A program made the position numbers and the translations under genes. The notes beneath the pieces are model-generated. The model was not told the DNA's origin. It was given only the letters and a program-made list of their open reading frames with translations, and made no database searches. From assembly GCA_023434365.1 (NCBI GenBank), contig JAEYSV010000023.1:1-64000 (forward strand): DNA of 64,000 nucleotides, given 5' to 3'. The stretch's first letter is position 1. Each line of letters opens with the position of its first letter. The DNA is from Bacillota bacterium. GTDB lineage: Bacteria; Bacillota; Clostridia; Lachnospirales; Lachnospiraceae. Shown piece by piece: positions 53,681 to 63,784 of this stretch.

Positions 53681-54742
53681 GTGGAATACCATGCATGCAA
53701 TATATTAATAATAGATGATTTGGTATCTAATCTGGTTAAGATTAGTCGTTTACTAACACGGAATGGATATCATGTCAGGCCAGTATTGACCGTAACGCAG
53801 GCTCTACAAGCAATCGAGAAAAAACAACCGGATTTGATTTTACTAGATATTACTATGCCAGAAATGTCTGGATTTGAGTTTTGTCTAAGAATAAAAGATA
53901 ATGTGCTAACGAAGAACATACCAATTATTTTTATAACAGCTGATTCATCAGTAAAATATAAACGTATGGCCTATGAATTCGGAGCTACAGATTACATTAC
54001 CCGACCATTTGATAGGGAAGAACTACTTGCTAAGATAAAGTTATATTTATCCCTATATACCAATCAGGAAAGTATACGTAAGCATAATGAGCATTACCGT
54101 ATTTTGTTGCAGCAACAACAAGAAATTACAGAAGCCAGATCGGAATCGGTTTTTGAAGCCCTACAAGAAATTATGAACTATTACCCTTATGAGGATACAG
54201 ACCACATGAAACGGGTTGGAGAGAATGCAGGCATTTTAGCAAACGCATTACAATTAACGGATCGTTATAAGGCACAGATTGATGATAACTTTATTCAGAA
54301 TATCAAATGGGCAGCCCCACTACATGATATCGGAAAACTGTTAGTGGAGGATAGTATCATGTCAAAGAAGGGGAGGCTTACACAACTGGAGAATGAACAA
54401 CTAAGGCAACATCCTATCTTAGGAAATAATATGATTTACGATTTATGGATAAAGGACACCCAGAATTCGGTACTTGCCATGATTAGGATGGTAGTTAAAT
54501 ATCATCATGAAAAATATAATGGGCAGGGATATCCCTATGGGATAGCTAATAGAGAAATTCCACTAGCAGCAAGAATTGTCTCTGTAGTAGATTGTTATGA
54601 TATGATACAGAGTCATACTTATGAGGATTTATCGGCACTTAATTATGAGGCAGTTTCCTATATTAAATCACAGCAGGGGCAAAGTTTTGATCCGGACATT
54701 GTTGAGGTGTTTTGCAAAGTGGTTAATCGCTTTATATCTTAA
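53681..54742 (+). CDS. Response regulator with HD-GYP-type output domain
   Basis: A 353-residue two-domain protein. The receiver (about 1-120) has ILIIDDL, phospho-Asp in DLILLDITMPEMSG and ITADSS. A linker helix leads to an HD domain with LHDIGKLLVED near 218, HPILGNNMIY, and HHEKYNGQGYPYGI near 285, the HD-GYP signature that often hydrolyses cyclic-di-GMP. GGGGGAGG is ideally placed for GTG 53681; the frame is open upstream to 53651 but that would overlap the kinase gene. Confidence 0.88.
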   Translation: MEYHACNILIIDDLVSNLVKISRLLTRNGYHVRPVLTVTQALQAIEKKQPDLILLDITMPEMSGFEFCLRIKDNVLTKNIPIIFITADSSVKYKRMAYEFGATDYITRPFDREELLAKIKLYLSLYTNQESIRKHNEHYRILLQQQQEITEARSESVFEALQEIMNYYPYEDTDHMKRVGENAGILANALQLTDRYKAQIDDNFIQNIKWAAPLHDIGKLLVEDSIMSKKGRLTQLENEQLRQHPILGNNMIYDLWIKDTQNSVLAMIRMVVKYHHEKYNGQGYPYGIANREIPLAARIVSVVDCYDMIQSHTYEDLSALNYEAVSYIKSQQGQSFDPDIVEVFCKVVNRFIS

Positions 54743-54819
54743 GGTAAATACTCTAGCGAAGATATAAGTCTATATAGAGATGACAAGGGAGAAAGTTAGC
54801 TTAGAATGGAGGAGTTAAG

Positions 54820-56172
54820 TTGAGGTACAAAAATCATATTAAGAAGAAAAGAAGCTATATTAGTATTGTCTTACTCATGTTTGGAAGTGTCATAGGGGGA
54901 TTATTATTAGGCATTGCAGTGATTTATGCTAACGGTTCGAAGATTACGTTAAGCAATGGGTTACGTATTGAGAAAACATCAAAACAAGCAACGATGGAGC
55001 CAATTGTTAAAGCAAGTCAGATGACGTCACAGGCACCTTTGGTACCCGCTACCGTACAGCCGTCGGTAATGCCTTCAGAACCGAATATAATAGAAAGTAC
55101 AAAACCAACTACAAAGCCAACCCTAGATCCTACTTCAGAGCCATCAAAAAAACCAGAACCGGAGCAAACACCAGATTTACCTCATGTGGAAGTGAAAGAG
55201 GTTAAATCTGTATATATTAGCAGTTCCATCGCTAATAATAATAAAAAACTGGATTCGATAATCGAAGTGGCGAACAATACAGAGGTAAATGCGTTTGTAT
55301 TTGAAGTAAAAGATGAATCTGGCTATTTGTTTTATGACCTGGATGTAGATAAAGCAAAAGAGATTGGGGCTGTGAAAGCGGATTCGAAGAGTCCAGCGAA
55401 ATTACTAGAAAAAGTAAAAGCGCATGATATTTATACGATAGCTCGTATCGTTGTGTTTAAAGATCCTATCCTAGCAAAAAGCAATAAAGATTATGCAATC
55501 CAAGATAAGAACAAGGCGGTAATCAAAGATAAAGGGGAAGCCTGGGTGAACCCTTACAATGAAGCTGTCTGGGATTATGAACTGTCTATTATAAAGGCAG
55601 CTGTTGCAGCAGGTTTTGATGAAGTGCAGTTAGATTATGTTCGCTTTAATACAAATAGTGTATTTAATAAAGCGGTGTATGGAGATTCCAACGCAACTAA
55701 GACGGAGGTCATTCTTGATTTTACCAAGAAAGTAAAAGAGGCGATATCACCTCTTGGCGGTTATCTGAGTATGATGACTTATGGTACAGTAATGAGTAGT
55801 GATTATGATGCGCTTCACTTTGGTCAGGATTTTACAAAGCTAGCTTCGGTGCTTGATTATATTTGTCCAATGGTATATCCAAGTAGCTATCATTCGGGTT
55901 CTTTTAGTAAAAAAGTACCGGATCAGCATCCATATGATGTAGTATATGGCGCATGTGGTTATGCTAAGAAGGCAGTGAATCCTAACGATACAAAGAATGC
56001 AATTGTAAGACCTTGGTTACAGGGCTTTACAGCAACTGGGGTAGCAGGTCACCAGACATATGGGGCAAAGCAGGTGCAGGAACAAATAAAAGCGGTATAT
56101 GATATTGGATATACTTCGTATGGGGTCTGGGGTCCTAGTGGCAACTATACTGACGAGTGGTTTAAAAAATAA
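54820..56172 (+). CDS. Membrane-anchored DUF4015 putative glycoside hydrolase
   Basis: A 450-residue exported protein starting at TTG behind GGAGGAG. It has a membrane anchor (about 13-38), a low-complexity Pro/Thr/Ser/Glu linker (about 60-125), and a TIM-barrel DUF4015 domain. The domain shows AFVFEVKDESGYLFYD, IARIVVFKDPILA, DEVQLDYVRFNT with likely catalytic Asp, and DYICPMVYPSSYHSG. It may cleave a cell-wall or exopolysaccharide, but no substrate is established. It lies 77 bp after the HD-GYP gene. Confidence 0.85.
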   Translation: MRYKNHIKKKRSYISIVLLMFGSVIGGLLLGIAVIYANGSKITLSNGLRIEKTSKQATMEPIVKASQMTSQAPLVPATVQPSVMPSEPNIIESTKPTTKPTLDPTSEPSKKPEPEQTPDLPHVEVKEVKSVYISSSIANNNKKLDSIIEVANNTEVNAFVFEVKDESGYLFYDLDVDKAKEIGAVKADSKSPAKLLEKVKAHDIYTIARIVVFKDPILAKSNKDYAIQDKNKAVIKDKGEAWVNPYNEAVWDYELSIIKAAVAAGFDEVQLDYVRFNTNSVFNKAVYGDSNATKTEVILDFTKKVKEAISPLGGYLSMMTYGTVMSSDYDALHFGQDFTKLASVLDYICPMVYPSSYHSGSFSKKVPDQHPYDVVYGACGYAKKAVNPNDTKNAIVRPWLQGFTATGVAGHQTYGAKQVQEQIKAVYDIGYTSYGVWGPSGNYTDEWFKK

Positions 56173-56185
56173 TCTCAAAATAAGG

Positions 56186-56214
56186 TTGACAATTATTAAA
56201 TTTTGTAGTATAAA
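56186..56214 (+). promoter_or_regulatory. Promoter of the Rrf2 gene
   Basis: TTGACA (56186-56191), 17-nt spacer, TATAAA (56209-56214), 53 bases before the ATG. Confidence 0.82.
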
Positions 56215-56266
56215 TAAAACATACAAAACATAGCGACATTATAGGAATTAGAAAAAGGAGAGTCAC

Positions 56267-56713
56267 ATGAAAGTTTCAACAAAAGGCAGGTATGGGTTAC
56301 GTGCACTGGTAGACTTGACAGTACACTCCAATGAAGGTCATGTTTCTCTTGTAAGCATAGCTGGAAGGCAGAGTATCTCTTTAAACTATTTGGAACAGGT
56401 ATTTGCTTCGCTTCGAAAAGCCGGGATTGTTAAGAGTATTAAAGGATCCCAAGGAGGCTACGAGTTGGCGAGACCTGCGAACGAGATAAAAGTTGAAGAA
56501 ATTATTCAAATACTCGAAGGAGATTATGCAATTGTAGACGAGACCATATACGATGATTCAGAGCATGATTATATTCGTTTAGCTGTGAAAAAGTTAGTTT
56601 GGGATCGCATCAATGTACAGGTAAAAGACCTACTAACTTCTACAACATTAGAAGATTTGGCTCAGGAATATCAGAGGTTAAACGGAACGCAGATAGATAT
56701 GTATTTTATTTAA
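56267..56713 (+). CDS. cymR: Rrf2-family regulator, CymR-like
   Basis: A 148-residue winged-helix regulator of the Rrf2 family: MKVSTKGRYGLRALVDL at the start, then the HTH SLNYLEQVFASLRKAGIVKS and GSQGGYELARPANEI. The protein contains no Cys at all, so it cannot hold the iron-sulfur cluster of IscR. This and the cysK gene 262 bp downstream point to CymR, which represses cysteine synthesis genes when bound to CysK. Length is normal. AAAGGAG precedes the ATG. Confidence 0.85.
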   Translation: MKVSTKGRYGLRALVDLTVHSNEGHVSLVSIAGRQSISLNYLEQVFASLRKAGIVKSIKGSQGGYELARPANEIKVEEIIQILEGDYAIVDETIYDDSEHDYIRLAVKKLVWDRINVQVKDLLTSTTLEDLAQEYQRLNGTQIDMYFI

Positions 56714-56777
56714 CCAATGAAGAAAGTCCTCCACTTCTTAAGAGGGAGTTAGAGACTTGTTAGTATTGGTAGTTGTG

Positions 56778-56808
56778 TAATCGAAGTCATAAGAAGACTT
56801 CGATTACA
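56778..56808 (+). terminator. Hairpin between cymR and cysK
   Basis: GTAATCGAAGTC (56778-56789) pairs perfectly with GACTTCGATTAC (56797-56808). There is no T-run, so it may be a weak terminator or regulatory stem. Confidence 0.55.
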
Positions 56809-56975
56809 TTAAACAATTAATTCATAGTAAACATATAAGATAAGAGTGGTTTAAGAAGCTTACTTGGGATAATAAAAATCCTTCAAGTGTAGATAATACT
56901 ATTGGTAGTAAAAGCTAATATGTTCGTGCAAATGCATATGGTTGAAAATAATATAACATGAAAGGAAAGATGATT

Positions 56976-57908
56976 ATGGGAAATGTTGCAAAAAAAATAA
57001 CAGATTTAATTGGAAATACTCCACTTTTGGAGCTAGGAAACTATGGAGAGCAGAGAGAACTAAAAGCTAATATTCTAGCAAAATTAGAATACTTTAATCC
57101 ACTTGGTAGTGTAAAAGACAGAGTGGCATATGCCATGATTGAAGAGGGAATAAAACAGGGAAAGATTAATTCTGATACTACATTAATTGAACCAACTAGT
57201 GGGAACACTGGAATAGGGCTTGCATTCGTAGCAGCGAGCAAAGGATTAAAATTAATTCTTACTATGCCAGAGACAATGAGTATTGAACGCCGTAAAATTG
57301 TTGCAGCATTAGGTGCTGAGGTAGTCTTAACACCAGGATCAGAAGGTATGAAAGGTGCTATTGCGAAAGCAGAACAGCTTAAAGAAGAGCTTGGTAATGC
57401 AGTTGTATTACAGCAGTTTGAAAACATCGCCAATCCTAAGGCGCATAGAGAAACTACAGCACAAGAAATCATTCGTGATACAGATGGTAAAGTTGATATC
57501 TTTGTTGCAGGTGTTGGTACCGGTGGAACGATTACTGGCAATGGAGAAGTGTTAAAACAATATAATAAAGACATTAAGATTGTGGCAGTGGAACCAAGTG
57601 CCTCTCCAGTATTAAGTGGAGGAAAACCAGGACCTCATAAAATTCAGGGAATCGGAGCAGGATTTATTCCAGGCGTTATGAATACTGGAATTGTAGATGA
57701 GATTATTCAAGTAGACAATGAAGATGCATTTGAAGCAAGTAGAGCAGTGGCAAAACTAGAAGGACTCTTTGTAGGAATTTCCTCTGGAGCAGCATTACAT
57801 GCAGCAACTGTATTAGCAAAACGTCCAGAAAACGCAGGAAAGAATATAGTAGTATTACTTCCTGATACAGGGGAACGATACTTAAGTACAACGTTATTTG
57901 AAGCATAG
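56976..57908 (+). CDS. cysK: Cysteine synthase A (O-acetylserine sulfhydrylase)
   Basis: A 310-residue PLP enzyme making cysteine from O-acetylserine and sulfide. Motifs: LIGNTPLLELGNY at the start, FNPLGSVKDRVAYAMIEEG with the PLP Lys near 45, PTSGNTGIGLAFVAA near 70, and GVGTGGTITGNGEV near 180 that binds the phosphate. KPGPHKIQGIGAGFIP near 225 follows. It can also act as co-repressor with CymR. The frame opens at 56958, but GAAAGGAAAG within it favours ATG 56976. Confidence 0.93.
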   Translation: MGNVAKKITDLIGNTPLLELGNYGEQRELKANILAKLEYFNPLGSVKDRVAYAMIEEGIKQGKINSDTTLIEPTSGNTGIGLAFVAASKGLKLILTMPETMSIERRKIVAALGAEVVLTPGSEGMKGAIAKAEQLKEELGNAVVLQQFENIANPKAHRETTAQEIIRDTDGKVDIFVAGVGTGGTITGNGEVLKQYNKDIKIVAVEPSASPVLSGGKPGPHKIQGIGAGFIPGVMNTGIVDEIIQVDNEDAFEASRAVAKLEGLFVGISSGAALHAATVLAKRPENAGKNIVVLLPDTGERYLSTTLFEA

Positions 57909-57917
57909 AAAAGATTA

Positions 57918-57962
57918 AAAAGCAGTTATATCATCTTAGAGAGGTGATTTAACTGCTTTTTT
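57918..57962 (+). terminator. Terminator after cysK
   Basis: AAAGCAGTTA-type stem (57918-57928 with 57950-57960) followed by T6, with an inner ATCATC/GGTGAT stem. Confidence 0.87.
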
Positions 57963-58363
57963 GCTGTATGAATATTCCCAAAGAGACTGGCTTCATAAAC
58001 TAACCACTTATAGAAGTGTGAGTATTCTCTGATAAAGATAAATAATATTAAGTTAATGCAAAAATATACTATACCGAATGAAATAAATATGGTAATATGA
58101 TAACGAAAAAGATTTATAAAGGTGTTTAATAAAAGAGCTTGATGAAAGAACGTAGCATTGAGTCTGTGGGGGACTCAAGAGATGTCCGAATAGAATTATT
58201 AATTGGAATATATAAAACAATTAGTTTAATAAAAGACATTTACAAAAGTAAAAATATTACGTGTCGAAGGTAAAATATATCCGTTCCTTTGAGATTCGTT
58301 ATCCTCTATGATATGAATATGCAAGGTAACTCGCTAACAATAATTTTAAGGAGGATATGATCT
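57963..58363. other. Upstream region of the sugar transporter
   Basis: 400 bp with no gene. A hairpin TTGAGTC/GGACTCAA lies around 58160-58180. AAGGAGG stands at 58350-58356, well placed for the binding-protein gene. I could not fix a promoter or a catabolite-control site with confidence. Confidence 0.35.
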
Positions 58364-59701
58364 ATGAAAAAAAGAGTATTGGGGATCTTATTAACTGTTG
58401 TGCTTGTCATTACGTTATTTGTTGGTTGCGGTAACAACAACAACAACACACCATCAAATGGTGACCCATCAGCACCTGCTGATTCTAAAGCACCAGCCAA
58501 TTCGGACACCCCTGCACAGGATGTAGAATTAACAATGTGGACGATTGCAACTGAAAGTGATGCTTTCCATCAACCATATTTGAAAGCAATCGCTGATTTC
58601 GAAGCAGCACATCCTGGTGTAACAATTAAGATGGAAACATTCGAAAACGAAGCTTACAAGACTAAAATTAAGGCTGCTGTAGCAGCAAACGAACTGCCAG
58701 ATGTTTTCTTTACCTGGGCAGGTGGATTCTCTGAATCATTTGTAGAGTCTGGCAAAGTTCTTAGCTTAGACGATTACTATGCTCCATATAAAGATTCTAT
58801 TTCTATGGCTGCGTTAAGTAACGATGTTTATGATGGCAAATTATATGGTTCCGTTACATGTACTCCAGTATCTGTAATGTGGTACAATCAGGCTATCTTT
58901 GATGCAAATGGTGTGAAAGTTCCAACTAATATTGCTGAATTAAAAGATGCTTGTCAGAAATTAAAAGCAGCAGGAATTACTCCTATTGCATCTAGTGCAA
59001 AAGATACTTGGGTATTAGCTATGTTACATGATGGTTTAACTTTAAAATCTGCTGGTGCAGATAAAGTTGTTAAAGCATTGAAAAAACAAGGTCAGTCTTA
59101 CAATGATCCTGACTTCTTAGCATCTGCTACTGCTTTAAAAGAATTAGTAGATATGGGCGCTTTCATTGATGGTGCTACAGGATTATCCAATGACGAAGCA
59201 AGTGCTAGTTTCTATGCGGAACAAGCAGCTATGTATTTTACTGGAAGCTGGATGGGCGGATCTATTGTAACAGATGCAGCACCAGAAGCTCTTGCTAATT
59301 TCTCAGTTGCTCCTATCCCAGTTATTAATGATGCTAACGCAGCTCTTACTGATTTTATGGGTGGTGGTTCTGATACTTTAATGGTAGCAAAATCTACAAA
59401 AAATCCTGATTTAGCAGCAGCTGCAGCATTTGAAATCACAAAAGGTGTTTCCAAATACGCTTTCTTAAGTGGTGCTGGAATCCCAGCTTGGAACGTTGAT
59501 TATGAAGCTAATGATGTTCCAGCTCTTAGTAAAAAAGTTGCTGATTACGCAACAGGTGCAACTTCCTTCACATTATGGTTTGATACATTAATGAGCGCGG
59601 ATGATGCTGGTGAATATTTATCCTTATTACAGCAACTCTTTACAGGAGATGTTACTCCAGAAGATTTTGTAAAAGGTATGGATGCTCAATTAAGCAAATA
59701 G
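58364..59701 (+). CDS. Sugar ABC transporter substrate-binding lipoprotein
   Basis: A 445-residue lipoprotein of the extracellular solute-binding family 1. Lipobox LFVGC places the lipidated Cys at 22, followed by an Asn/Pro/Ser-rich linker to about 50. The mature domain opens VELTMWTIATESDAF and has ANELPDVFFTWAGGF near 105 and YFTGSWMGGSI near 288, typical of oligosaccharide binders. The downstream GH3 suggests xylo- or cello-oligosaccharides, but that is inference. A terminator-like hairpin separates it from the permeases, which usually lets the binding protein be made in excess. Confidence 0.9.
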   Translation: MKKRVLGILLTVVLVITLFVGCGNNNNNTPSNGDPSAPADSKAPANSDTPAQDVELTMWTIATESDAFHQPYLKAIADFEAAHPGVTIKMETFENEAYKTKIKAAVAANELPDVFFTWAGGFSESFVESGKVLSLDDYYAPYKDSISMAALSNDVYDGKLYGSVTCTPVSVMWYNQAIFDANGVKVPTNIAELKDACQKLKAAGITPIASSAKDTWVLAMLHDGLTLKSAGADKVVKALKKQGQSYNDPDFLASATALKELVDMGAFIDGATGLSNDEASASFYAEQAAMYFTGSWMGGSIVTDAAPEALANFSVAPIPVINDANAALTDFMGGGSDTLMVAKSTKNPDLAAAAAFEITKGVSKYAFLSGAGIPAWNVDYEANDVPALSKKVADYATGATSFTLWFDTLMSADDAGEYLSLLQQLFTGDVTPEDFVKGMDAQLSK

Positions 59702-59813
59702 TAAGAGAAATTGCTTACATAATTGTGCTTTAAACGCTCTGATGGTATTACTTTATGAGCAAGTAACAAAGCGGATGTTATGAATTCGTTTTGATCGTAA
59801 CGTGTAAATGAAA

Positions 59814-59868
59814 GGAAACGTCCAAACGTAAACTGGATATTGTTGTGTTTGGAACGTTTCCTTTTTTA
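59814..59868 (+). terminator. Attenuating hairpin between binding protein and permeases
   Basis: GGAAACGTCCAAAC (59814-59827) pairs with GTTTGG-A-ACGTTTCC (59847-59861) with one bulge, followed by T6. Such partial terminators commonly set a lower level for the downstream permease genes. Confidence 0.82.
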
Positions 59869-59938
59869 TAATAATCAGATAGTCTTTTGACCTAGTTGGG
59901 ATTGTAAGGCTTATCTGTGTTTGACAAGGGGAAACAAT

Positions 59939-60820
59939 ATGAAACGAGTTAGACAGAATAAATTGGCCATTATCGTATTTCTGCTTCCTGCAACAGTATT
60001 ATTCTTTGCCATAATTATTCTTCCAATTGCTATGTCAGCATATTATAGTTTGCTAGATTGGAATGGAATCACAGATCACACGTTTGTAGGAATTGATAAT
60101 TATAAAGAGCTATTTACCAGTACTACGGCTGGTTTTCCAAAAACTGTGGTAAATGCATTTATGTTTGCAGCCTTATCGGTTTTTATACAACTTCCAATTG
60201 CTTTATTTCTAGCTCTTGCACTTGGAAGGGGAATTAAAGGAGAACGATTCTTTTTGAGTGTGTTCTTTATTCCTGTTCTGCTTTCTACTACCGTAATTGG
60301 TCAGTTATGGTCAAAAATGTACAATCCTCAGTACGGAATCATTAATACCATGTTAAGGAGTGTGGGACTTGATACTTGGTGCCATACTTGGTTAGGTGAT
60401 AAGCAATTTGCTTTAATCGCCTGCTTTATCCCTATGCTTTGGCAATATGTAGGCTATCATATGTTATTAATGTACGCAGGTATTAAAAGTTTACCTACGG
60501 ATGTTATAGAAGCAGCTAAAATTGATGGTGCAAGTAATTGGCAGTTATCAAGATATGTTACAATTCCAATGATAAAACCTGTGCTTCGCCTTTGTGTTAT
60601 CTTTGCTGTAACGGGATCGTTAAAAGCATTTGACCTAATCTATGTCTTAACGAATGGAGGGCCTTCGCATGCAAGTGAAATGCCTAGTACTCTGATGATA
60701 AAAATGATCTTTGATAGAAGTCGATATGGATTTGGTAGTGCAATTGCAGTAATGATTATATTCCTTTGCTTCTTCTTTGCTATATTGATTAAGAAGATAA
60801 TAAGAACGGAGGCAAACTAA
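59939..60820 (+). CDS. Sugar ABC transporter permease (MalF-like)
   Basis: A 293-residue membrane protein with six hydrophobic segments. The permease EAA motif is EAAKIDGASNWQLSRYVTIP near 197-216, contacting the ATPase. LSTTVIGQLWSKMYNPQYG near 120 is typical of MalF-type partners. AAGGGGAAAC favours ATG 59939 over the upstream TTG frame. It overlaps the next permease by 1 bp (TAATG). Confidence 0.93.
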   Translation: MKRVRQNKLAIIVFLLPATVLFFAIIILPIAMSAYYSLLDWNGITDHTFVGIDNYKELFTSTTAGFPKTVVNAFMFAALSVFIQLPIALFLALALGRGIKGERFFLSVFFIPVLLSTTVIGQLWSKMYNPQYGIINTMLRSVGLDTWCHTWLGDKQFALIACFIPMLWQYVGYHMLLMYAGIKSLPTDVIEAAKIDGASNWQLSRYVTIPMIKPVLRLCVIFAVTGSLKAFDLIYVLTNGGPSHASEMPSTLMIKMIFDRSRYGFGSAIAVMIIFLCFFFAILIKKIIRTEAN

Positions 60821-61647
60821 TGGGCAGAAAAGTGAGAAAATCAGTTACCTATTTTATCTTGTCATTTTGGGCTATTATAAACCTTTTTCCAATTTACTGG
60901 ATGTTTACCTTCTCATTAAAAGAAAACGCAGAGATATTTGGAAAGAATGTTATTGGTTTACCACAGAAATGGCTTTGGGAGAACTATTCGGAGGCACTTG
61001 GTACAGGAAATATGACACTATACTTTTTGAACAGTGCGATTGTAACGTTTATAACCATCGCATTAACCACGGTGTGTGCATTAATGGCTACTTATGCACT
61101 ATCTAGGATGGAGTGGAAGGGTAGAAAAACGTTAAACAATGTCTTTATGTTAGGGTTAACCGTACCAATTCATGCAGCGATTCTACCAGTCTTCCTTATT
61201 TTAAGTAAATTAAAGATGACCAATTCGTATCAGGCATTAATTGTGCCTTATACTGCTTTTGCGCTTGCGATGGCAATTATGATCTGCCAGAGTTTTATAG
61301 AAAATATACCACGTGAACTTGAGGAAGCAGCATGTATTGATGGCTGTGGTGTGTTTAGAATTTTTACCAAGATTATATTACCTTTAATGAAACCGGCACT
61401 GTCTACAATTTCAATTTTTACCTTCTTAAGTGCATGGAATGAGTTGATGTTTGCTGTAATTTTTATTGGAGAGTCCAGATACCGTACATTGACGGTTGGT
61501 ATCCAGACATTGTCTGGTTCATATACAACGAAATGGGGACCAATCGGTGCAGCACTATGTATTGCAACGTTCCCAACACTCATCATTTACAGTTTTATGA
61601 GTAAGAAAATTCAGGCTAGTCTTATGGCAGGTGCCATAAAAGGTTAA
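60820..61647 (+). CDS. Sugar ABC transporter permease (MalG-like)
   Basis: A 275-residue membrane protein with six hydrophobic segments, second permease of a carbohydrate (CUT1) importer. EAA motif EEAACIDGCGVFRIFTKIILP near 169-189. ATG overlaps the stop of the first permease. GGAGG lies inside the end of the preceding gene. No ATPase gene is present nearby, so the importer probably uses a shared MsmK-type ATPase encoded elsewhere, as is common in this group. Confidence 0.93.
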   Translation: MGRKVRKSVTYFILSFWAIINLFPIYWMFTFSLKENAEIFGKNVIGLPQKWLWENYSEALGTGNMTLYFLNSAIVTFITIALTTVCALMATYALSRMEWKGRKTLNNVFMLGLTVPIHAAILPVFLILSKLKMTNSYQALIVPYTAFALAMAIMICQSFIENIPRELEEAACIDGCGVFRIFTKIILPLMKPALSTISIFTFLSAWNELMFAVIFIGESRYRTLTVGIQTLSGSYTTKWGPIGAALCIATFPTLIIYSFMSKKIQASLMAGAIKG

Positions 61648-61661
61648 AGGAGGACAACAAG

Positions 61662-63773
61662 GTGAAGGAACATTCTTATTACAGACAAAAAGCAATCGCA
61701 TTAGTTGACCAGATGACGGTGGAAGAGCAGGCTAGTCAGCTTACTTATCAATCACCGGCAATCAAACGGCTGAATGTGCCAGCATATAACTGGTGGAATG
61801 AAGCATTGCATGGAGTAGCCAGAGCCGGTACAGCAACTGGTTTTCCTCAGGCAATTGCGATGGCAGCTACGTTTGATGATGAATTATTAGGTGAAGTTGC
61901 TGATGCGATTGCGACAGAAGGACGAGCTAAGTTTAATGCATATTCAAAGCAAGAGGACCGCGATATCTATAAAGGTCTGACGTTTTGGTCGCCAAATATT
62001 AATATATTCCGCGATCCTAGATGGGGCAGGGGCCATGAAACTTATGGAGAGGACCCTTTTCTTACTGCAACCCTAGGAAAATCGTTTATCAAGGCACTGC
62101 AGGGTGATGGGGAATATATGAAAGCGGCAGCATGTGCAAAGCATTATGCGGTGCATAGTGGTCCAGAATCGTTACGTCATGAATTTGATGCGGTTGTAAG
62201 TTTAAAGGATTTATGGGAAACTTACCTTCCGGCATTCGAAGAATGCGTTACTGAAGCCAATGTTGAATCTGTAATGGGAGCGTATAATCGCACCAATGGG
62301 GAACCTTGTAATGGAAGTTATCTACTACTTCGTGATATTTTACGAGGTAAATGGGAATTTAAAGGACATGTCGTATCAGACTGTTGGGCAATCAAAGATT
62401 TTCATACCGGACATAATGTGACACAGACACCAACCCAGTCTGTTGCATTAGCAATCGATGCAGGCTGTGATTTAAACTGTGGCAATATGTATCTGTACCT
62501 TCTAAAAGCGATGCAGGAAGGATTGGTAAAGAAAGAGCAGATCAGAGAAGCTGCCGTTCGTTTGTTTACGACAAGATTTAAACTTGGACTTATGGAAGAA
62601 ACAGAATATGATTCGATTCCATATGAAAAAGTAGAATGTAAGGATCATATAGAATTATCAGTTGATGTTGCCAGAAAAGGTATTGTATTGTTAAAAAATG
62701 ATGGTATTTTGCCTATTAATAAAGAAACAGTCAAAACCGTTGGGGTAATCGGACCAAATGCTAACTCCAGATTAGCATTAAAAGGCAATTATTATGGTAC
62801 TTCTTCAAAATATATTACCTTCTTAGAAGGTATTCAAAACGAAGTAGGAGAGGATGTTCGGGTGCTTTACTCGGAAGGCTGTCAGTTAGTAAAAGACCGT
62901 ACAGAACCTCTTGCTTATGCTAATGATCGTGAATCGGAAGCATTAATTGTTGCCGAGCATAGTGATATTGTCTTTCTATTCCTTGGTCTTGATGAAACCA
63001 TCGAAGGAGAAGAAGGAGATGAAGGCAATGCCTATGCCTCTGGGGATAAACCAAATCTTGAGTTACCTGATGTACAATTGCGATTGCTAGAGAAACTAGT
63101 GGCTACAGGTAAGCCAATTGTGCTCGGAATGGCATCTGGTAGCTGCATGAATTTGACGTATGCCAATGATAATTGCGCAGCAATCTTACAGGCCTGGTAT
63201 CCAGGACCATTTGGAGGTAAAGCATACGCAGATATTTTATTTGGTAATTGTTCACCATCCGGTAAACTTCCGGTAACTTTTTATTCTTCGACAAAAGAGT
63301 TGCCTGAATTTACGGACTATACAATGAAAGGTCGGACATATCGTTATCTTGATCACCAGCCACTTTATCCGTTTGGTTATGGATTAACTTATGGAGATAT
63401 TGTATGTACTGATTTGGTGTCAGAAAGCCCACTAACTGAGGGGGAAGATTTAAAGGTGATTGTAACGGTAGAAAATAGAGGAGAGATCGCTTGCGAGGAC
63501 GTCATTCAACTGTATCTTAAGAATACAGGCTCTATACTTGCAGTACCGAATGCCGCTCTTTGTGCGTTTAAACGGGTTACCCTACAACCTAAGGAAGCCA
63601 TTCAATTATCTATGACTATTGAATGGAAGAGATTTCTTACTGTAAACAATGAAGGAGAACGAATTCTTGATAGTAGTCAGTTTGAACTTTATGCGGGCAA
63701 CTCCCAGCCTGACTTACGTAGCGTAGAATTGACAGGAAAACAACCAAAGAAGTTATTATTAATAGTAAAATAA
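61662..63773 (+). CDS. Glycoside hydrolase family 3 (beta-xylosidase/beta-glucosidase)
   Basis: A 703-residue cytoplasmic enzyme (no signal peptide) with a GTG start behind AAAGGAGG. The N-terminal barrel shows YNWWNEALHGVARAG near 41-55, SPNINIFRDPRWGRGHETYGEDP near 113-135, KHYAVHSGPESLRHEF near 164, and VVSDCWAIKDF near 242, where Asp is the expected nucleophile. The second domain (GIVLLKNDGILPI onwards) and a C-terminal FN3-like domain follow. Overall pattern resembles GH3 beta-xylosidases. It probably cleaves oligosaccharides imported by the adjacent transporter. Confidence 0.9.
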   Translation: MKEHSYYRQKAIALVDQMTVEEQASQLTYQSPAIKRLNVPAYNWWNEALHGVARAGTATGFPQAIAMAATFDDELLGEVADAIATEGRAKFNAYSKQEDRDIYKGLTFWSPNINIFRDPRWGRGHETYGEDPFLTATLGKSFIKALQGDGEYMKAAACAKHYAVHSGPESLRHEFDAVVSLKDLWETYLPAFEECVTEANVESVMGAYNRTNGEPCNGSYLLLRDILRGKWEFKGHVVSDCWAIKDFHTGHNVTQTPTQSVALAIDAGCDLNCGNMYLYLLKAMQEGLVKKEQIREAAVRLFTTRFKLGLMEETEYDSIPYEKVECKDHIELSVDVARKGIVLLKNDGILPINKETVKTVGVIGPNANSRLALKGNYYGTSSKYITFLEGIQNEVGEDVRVLYSEGCQLVKDRTEPLAYANDRESEALIVAEHSDIVFLFLGLDETIEGEEGDEGNAYASGDKPNLELPDVQLRLLEKLVATGKPIVLGMASGSCMNLTYANDNCAAILQAWYPGPFGGKAYADILFGNCSPSGKLPVTFYSSTKELPEFTDYTMKGRTYRYLDHQPLYPFGYGLTYGDIVCTDLVSESPLTEGEDLKVIVTVENRGEIACEDVIQLYLKNTGSILAVPNAALCAFKRVTLQPKEAIQLSMTIEWKRFLTVNNEGERILDSSQFELYAGNSQPDLRSVELTGKQPKKLLLIVK

Positions 63774-63784
63774 TGCAAGCATTT

